Assembly: GCA_016869695.1 (NCBI GenBank)
Contig: VGDN01000073.1
Location: 1-5,966, forward strand
DNA: 5,966 nt
Source of the DNA: Alphaproteobacteria bacterium
GTDB lineage: Bacteria > Pseudomonadota > Alphaproteobacteria > Rickettsiales > UBA1997
Direction: 5' to 3'
In this document: positions 3,355-5,966 of the stretch, piece by piece
How positions within the stretch are numbered: position 1 is the stretch's first letter
Layout: each line of letters starts with the position of its first letter
Program-made: the position numbers and the translations under genes
The notes under the pieces: model-generated
What the model was told of the DNA's origin: nothing
Seen by the model: the letters and a program-made list of their open reading frames with translations, nothing else
Databases searched by the model: none

Positions 3355-5966
3355 GATTTGCCGATTACTCCTGATGGCACTACTAACACACAGGTTACTC
3401 AAACTGCTTCCGGAATAGATCAGATAAACATAGCTGCTCCCGACTCTTCCGGGATGAGTCACAACAAATTCACTGACTACAACGTCAATATTTCTGGACA
3501 GGTTCTGAATAATTTTTCCTCGGGGAATGTTGGGGATGTCACTAATACAAATCTTGCCGGCTTAGTTACCGCTAATCCTAACCTCACTTCTTCCGGCAGC
3601 GCTCGCCTTATCCTAAACGAAGTCACCAGTAGCAACATCTCTCAGCTTCTTGGTTATGTGGAGATCGCTGGGTCTAAAGCCGATCTAATCCTCGCTAATC
3701 CCAACGGTTTCGTCTGTGCTGGCTGTGGTTTTGTCAACACCTCTCGCCTCGGATTAATCGCCGGTAAAAGTGAGTTTGATCAGAATCACAACCTATCCTT
3801 CAACCTACCACTTACCACTAACCACTTACCACTTATCACCATCGAAGGCCTCGGCCTTGATGCTGAAACCACCACCGCCACCGACATCATCTCTTCTTCC
3901 GTCAAACTTATCGGCAAGATTTACGGAAATCTGGATGGTGACCTCACCATCAAGACGGGGGAGGGGAAATATGGCGTAAGCAACAAGAATATTGACCCCT
4001 CCCCGATTCAGACTTTGTCTTCATCGACCATCCCTCAAGGGGAGGGTTACCCACTCTTTGCCATCGACGCCTCTTCTCTCTCTAACATCCAAGCCGGCCG
4101 CGTCTTCTTAATCGCCACTAAAGAAGGAGTCGGCGTCAACATGGCTGCTCCCATCCTCGCCTCCGACACCATCCAAATCGATGCCAATGGGGATGTTCAT
4201 TACAGCAGCATTAAGGCCGAAAACTCGGTGGATATTAAAACAGCGAAGAAGCTTGAGTCGCTTTCTCCTAACTCCGAAATCATCGCCCCTACCATCAACA
4301 TCCAAGCCAATGATCTCACTAATCACGGTAAAATCATCTCCACTAACGACCTCACACTCACGACTAACGACTTAGCCAATCTTGGCGAAATATCTTCTCT
4401 TAATTCAGTAAGCATCACCTCCTCATCCCTCACCAATCAAGGCTGGCTCCTTGCCAACAACTTTCTTACCATCAATTCCCAATCACTCACCAACAACGAA
4501 AACGCCTTCATCAAATCATTCTTAAATTCCGTTGATCTCACCATTACCAATGATCTCACTAATCACGGTAAAATCATCTCCACTACCGACCTTACCATCA
4601 CTGGAAATAACAACCTAATCAACTCCGGCCTTATCTCCTCCAATCAAAAATCAAAAATCCAAAATCAAAAATTAACCAATACCGGTCTGATCCAAGCAAC
4701 TAACGACCTCACACTCACGACTAACGACTTAAACAACTCCAACACCAAACCAACAGATGGAACCGTAAATGCCGGTATCATCTCCCTTGATGGCACCATC
4801 TTCCTCAAAGCCAATTTAGTGAATAATGATTCGGGAATGATCATGGGTAGGGCGATTGTGCTTAATCCGCTCTCATCTGATCCGCAGCAACTATCCCTTC
4901 TCTCCGCCAACCGCACCTTACTTTCTAACCAGGTCAACCTCAGCAATAATCTTGGAACATTCCTTGCCACTGCGCTGATTGATTTGGATTTGGGGAATGC
5001 AGATTACATCATTAATGGGGACGTCACCGCAAAGCATCTGAGCATCACCGCAAGCAACATCACCAATCAGGGGAATGTAACGACTACGGATTACATCAAG
5101 CTCAATGCCAATGGCAGCTCAGCAACAGGGCAGGGCAACATTACCAACAACGGAACACTCACAGCTGGAACTTATCTTGATCTAATCGCCAATCGCTTCA
5201 TTAATAATTACGGCACAATCCAGGCCAGCACTGATCTCACTCTTACTTCAAATGACAGCGTCATTAATAATTACGGCACGATTCGAGGTGGCAGTGGCAC
5301 AACAACAATCAATAGTGGCAGTAGTTTTAATAATGCCTTTGCTAGCTCTGTTTTAACCAGCAACAACAACCTCAATCTTAATCTCGGTGATGATCTCAAT
5401 AATTACGGCGAAATCTCCGTCGCCAACGATCTCACCACCAACATCACCAACAATTTAAATAACAATTCCACCGCATTAATTTGGGCAGGAAATGATGCGA
5501 CTTTCAATATAGCAAACACCTTCACTAACACTTCTGCCGATATTTATGCCAACCGCAATCTAACTATTCAAAAAAACATCGCAGGCGACAAAACCACTTC
5601 GGTACAAAATATTTCCGGCAATATCGAAACCTATAACGGAAATATTGTCATCAACGCCACAAGTCTAGAAAACAAAAGATTAGTAGACCCTTTATCTAAA
5701 GTTCTGGGTATACCAAATGCTCGAAGCAATACCAACATGAGTGGCTGGGTTTATCAATATAGTTGGTGCGGTGGTAATAATTGTGAAAACTGGCATCATA
5801 TCTATTACGGCTCAAATTATCTCAACAGCAATTCAATCTCTGGCAAAATTTTTTCTGGTAAAGATTTAACTCTGAATTTAGGCAGCTTTAAAAATGATAC
5901 TTCAGAAATTTACAGCGTTGGTAACACAAACATCGGGTATCAAACTAGTTTTATCAATAATTCAGT
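3265..5966 (+). CDS. Filamentous-haemagglutinin-like two-partner-secretion exoprotein (TpsA), 3' end missing
   Basis: An open frame of 900 whole codons runs past the window end. It encodes a secreted surface protein expected to cross the outer membrane through an FhaC/TpsB-type partner and to act in adhesion, biofilm or contact-dependent competition; the C-terminus that would decide is absent. Residues 1-30 are a Sec signal peptide. Residues about 31-310 are the TPS domain: NPNL at 104-107, SGSARLILNEVTSSN at 110-124, LGYVEIAGSKADLILANPNG at 129-148, CAGCGFVNTSR at 151-161 (Cys pair 151/154), TIEGLGLDAE at 192-201, and the closing AGRVFLIATKEGVGVN at 277-292. From about 310 on, imperfect repeats rich in Asn, Thr, Ser, Leu and Ile fit a beta-helix, with units such as DLTNHGKIIST and INNYGTI about 20-21 residues apart. 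The start is the first ATG after an in-frame TGA at 3223-3225 and directly precedes the signal peptide, but lacks a Shine-Dalgarno sequence. The gene holds several embedded short-repeat elements. The family call is firm; the biological role is unknown. Confidence 0.93.
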   Translation, partial: MSPITRRFHAFLAVVSLLLSQFLFIGSAYADLPITPDGTTNTQVTQTASGIDQINIAAPDSSGMSHNKFTDYNVNISGQVLNNFSSGNVGDVTNTNLAGLVTANPNLTSSGSARLILNEVTSSNISQLLGYVEIAGSKADLILANPNGFVCAGCGFVNTSRLGLIAGKSEFDQNHNLSFNLPLTTNHLPLITIEGLGLDAETTTATDIISSSVKLIGKIYGNLDGDLTIKTGEGKYGVSNKNIDPSPIQTLSSSTIPQGEGYPLFAIDASSLSNIQAGRVFLIATKEGVGVNMAAPILASDTIQIDANGDVHYSSIKAENSVDIKTAKKLESLSPNSEIIAPTINIQANDLTNHGKIISTNDLTLTTNDLANLGEISSLNSVSITSSSLTNQGWLLANNFLTINSQSLTNNENAFIKSFLNSVDLTITNDLTNHGKIISTTDLTITGNNNLINSGLISSNQKSKIQNQKLTNTGLIQATNDLTLTTNDLNNSNTKPTDGTVNAGIISLDGTIFLKANLVNNDSGMIMGRAIVLNPLSSDPQQLSLLSANRTLLSNQVNLSNNLGTFLATALIDLDLGNADYIINGDVTAKHLSITASNITNQGNVTTTDYIKLNANGSSATGQGNITNNGTLTAGTYLDLIANRFINNYGTIQASTDLTLTSNDSVINNYGTIRGGSGTTTINSGSSFNNAFASSVLTSNNNLNLNLGDDLNNYGEISVANDLTTNITNNLNNNSTALIWAGNDATFNIANTFTNTSADIYANRNLTIQKNIAGDKTTSVQNISGNIETYNGNIVINATSLENKRLVDPLSKVLGIPNARSNTNMSGWVYQYSWCGGNNCENWHHIYYGSNYLNSNSISGKIFSGKDLTLNLGSFKNDTSEIYSVGNTNIGYQTSFINNS
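3801..3840 (+). repeat. Heptamer tandem array, unit CCACTTA, inside the TPS domain
   Basis: From 3808 the period-7 units are CCACTTA at 3808, CCACTAA at 3815 and CCACTTA at 3822 and 3829. A diverged CAACCTA precedes them (3801) and a partial TCACC follows (3836). It encodes about residues 181-192 (LPLTTNHLPLIT). This occupies the loop just before the conserved TIEGLGLDAE, where FHA relatives vary. Confidence 0.75.
3957..4046. repeat. Composite G-tract/C-tract inverted repeat inside the TPS domain
   Basis: GGGGAGGGG (3958-3966) is the exact reverse complement of CCCCTCCCC (3996-4004). The stem continues as AATAT (3968-3972) against ATATT (3989-3993) after a small internal loop. A second part, CCCTC (4032-4036) against GAGGG (4042-4046), forms its own hairpin, and GGGGAGGG (4039-4046) can also pair with CCCCTCCC (3996-4003). 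It is read as about residues 231-261, giving IDPSP and PQGEG. Such peptides are typical of translated intergenic palindromes. It lies in the variable loop between DLTIKTG and FAIDASSL. Confidence 0.6.
4307..4345 (+). repeat. 39-base direct repeat, copy 1
   Basis: Identical to 4547-4585, exactly 240 bases (80 codons) downstream and in the same frame. It encodes the repeat-unit core NDLTNHGKIIST. Base-level identity, beyond protein-level similarity, points to recent duplication or gene conversion. Confidence 0.85.
4342..4374 (+). repeat. Heptamer array, unit ACTAACG, copy 1
   Basis: Units at 7-base steps are ACTAACG (4342), ACCTCAC (4349), ACTCACG (4356) and ACTAACG (4363), then a partial ACTTA. 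It encodes TNDLTLTTNDL, which blends into the haemagglutinin repeat pattern. The full 33 bases recur exactly at 4699-4731. Confidence 0.75.
4547..4585 (+). repeat. 39-base direct repeat, copy 2
   Basis: Exact second copy of 4307-4345. It diverges at 4586, just where the first copy runs on into the ACTAACG array. Confidence 0.85.
4643..4677 (+). repeat. Heptamer tandem array, unit ATCAAAA
   Basis: Five period-7 units start at 4643, 4650, 4657, 4664 and 4671. Units 1, 2 and 4 are ATCAAAA, unit 3 is ATCCAAA and unit 5 has decayed to ATTAACC. It is read as NQKSKIQNQKL (residues 460-470), a Lys/Gln-rich patch that stands out from the uncharged repeats on either side. Confidence 0.8.
4699..4731 (+). 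repeat. Heptamer array, unit ACTAACG, copy 2
   Basis: Exact 33-base second copy of 4342-4374 in the same frame, 357 bases (119 codons) downstream. Flanking sequence differs, so the array itself is the shared unit. Confidence 0.8.
5198..5279 (+). repeat. Haemagglutinin repeat units with a 19-base exact match
   Basis: TCATTAATAATTACGGCAC occurs at 5198-5216 and 5261-5279, exactly 63 bases (21 codons) apart. A related AATAATTACGGCGAAATC lies at 5398-5415. The 21-residue step encodes INNYGTI and matches the expected turn length of a haemagglutinin beta-helix. Confidence 0.75.

Noticed and set aside
3770..3979. 69-residue plus-strand frame in a second frame of the adhesin gene
   Set aside because: It overlaps the TPS domain and is largely made of translated heptamer repeat; no ribosome site.
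4665..4970. 101-residue minus-strand frame inside the adhesin gene
   Set aside because: The opposite strand of the G-poor repeat region lacks stops because of base skew. The peptide is basic and low in information, without domain features.

Overview
This 5,966-base window has two contrasting halves. Bases 1-3124 hold three tightly packed housekeeping genes on the + strand. They are the 3' part of a U32-family (TrhP/YegQ-type) tRNA-modification protein, a complete cytidylate kinase gene (cmk) and a complete bifunctional purine-biosynthesis gene (purH). The first two overlap by ATGA, and cmk and purH are 10 bases apart, so the block reads as one operon joining tRNA modification to nucleotide synthesis.

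After a 140-base gap with no gene, bases 3265-5966 form one uninterrupted + strand reading frame that runs off the window (900 whole codons). It starts with a Sec signal peptide, then a filamentous-haemagglutinin-type TPS secretion domain (NPNL, NPNG and CxGCGF motifs), then a long Asn/Thr/Ser/Leu-rich repeat region of the kind that folds as a beta-helix. This is a two-partner-secretion exoprotein or adhesin. Its C-terminus and any TpsB transporter lie outside the window.

The adhesin implies a bacterium with an outer membrane. Base composition is mid-range and UGA acts as a stop, so the genetic code looks standard. The TrhP C-terminus and the Cmk look broadly proteobacterial, but the window alone does not fix the lineage.

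The most unusual signal is a set of short repetitive elements of intergenic type lying in frame inside protein-coding genes. A near-perfect 33-base palindrome sits in the U32 gene. A composite G-tract/C-tract palindrome sits in a variable loop of the TPS domain. Three different 7-base tandem arrays (CCACTTA, ACTAACG in two copies, ATCAAAA) lie inside the adhesin gene. Three heptamers equal seven codons, so such arrays can stay in frame. The pattern suggests a genome in which selfish or slippage-born repeats enter genes and are kept where the protein tolerates them. The adhesin coding strand is also very poor in G compared with the balanced housekeeping genes.
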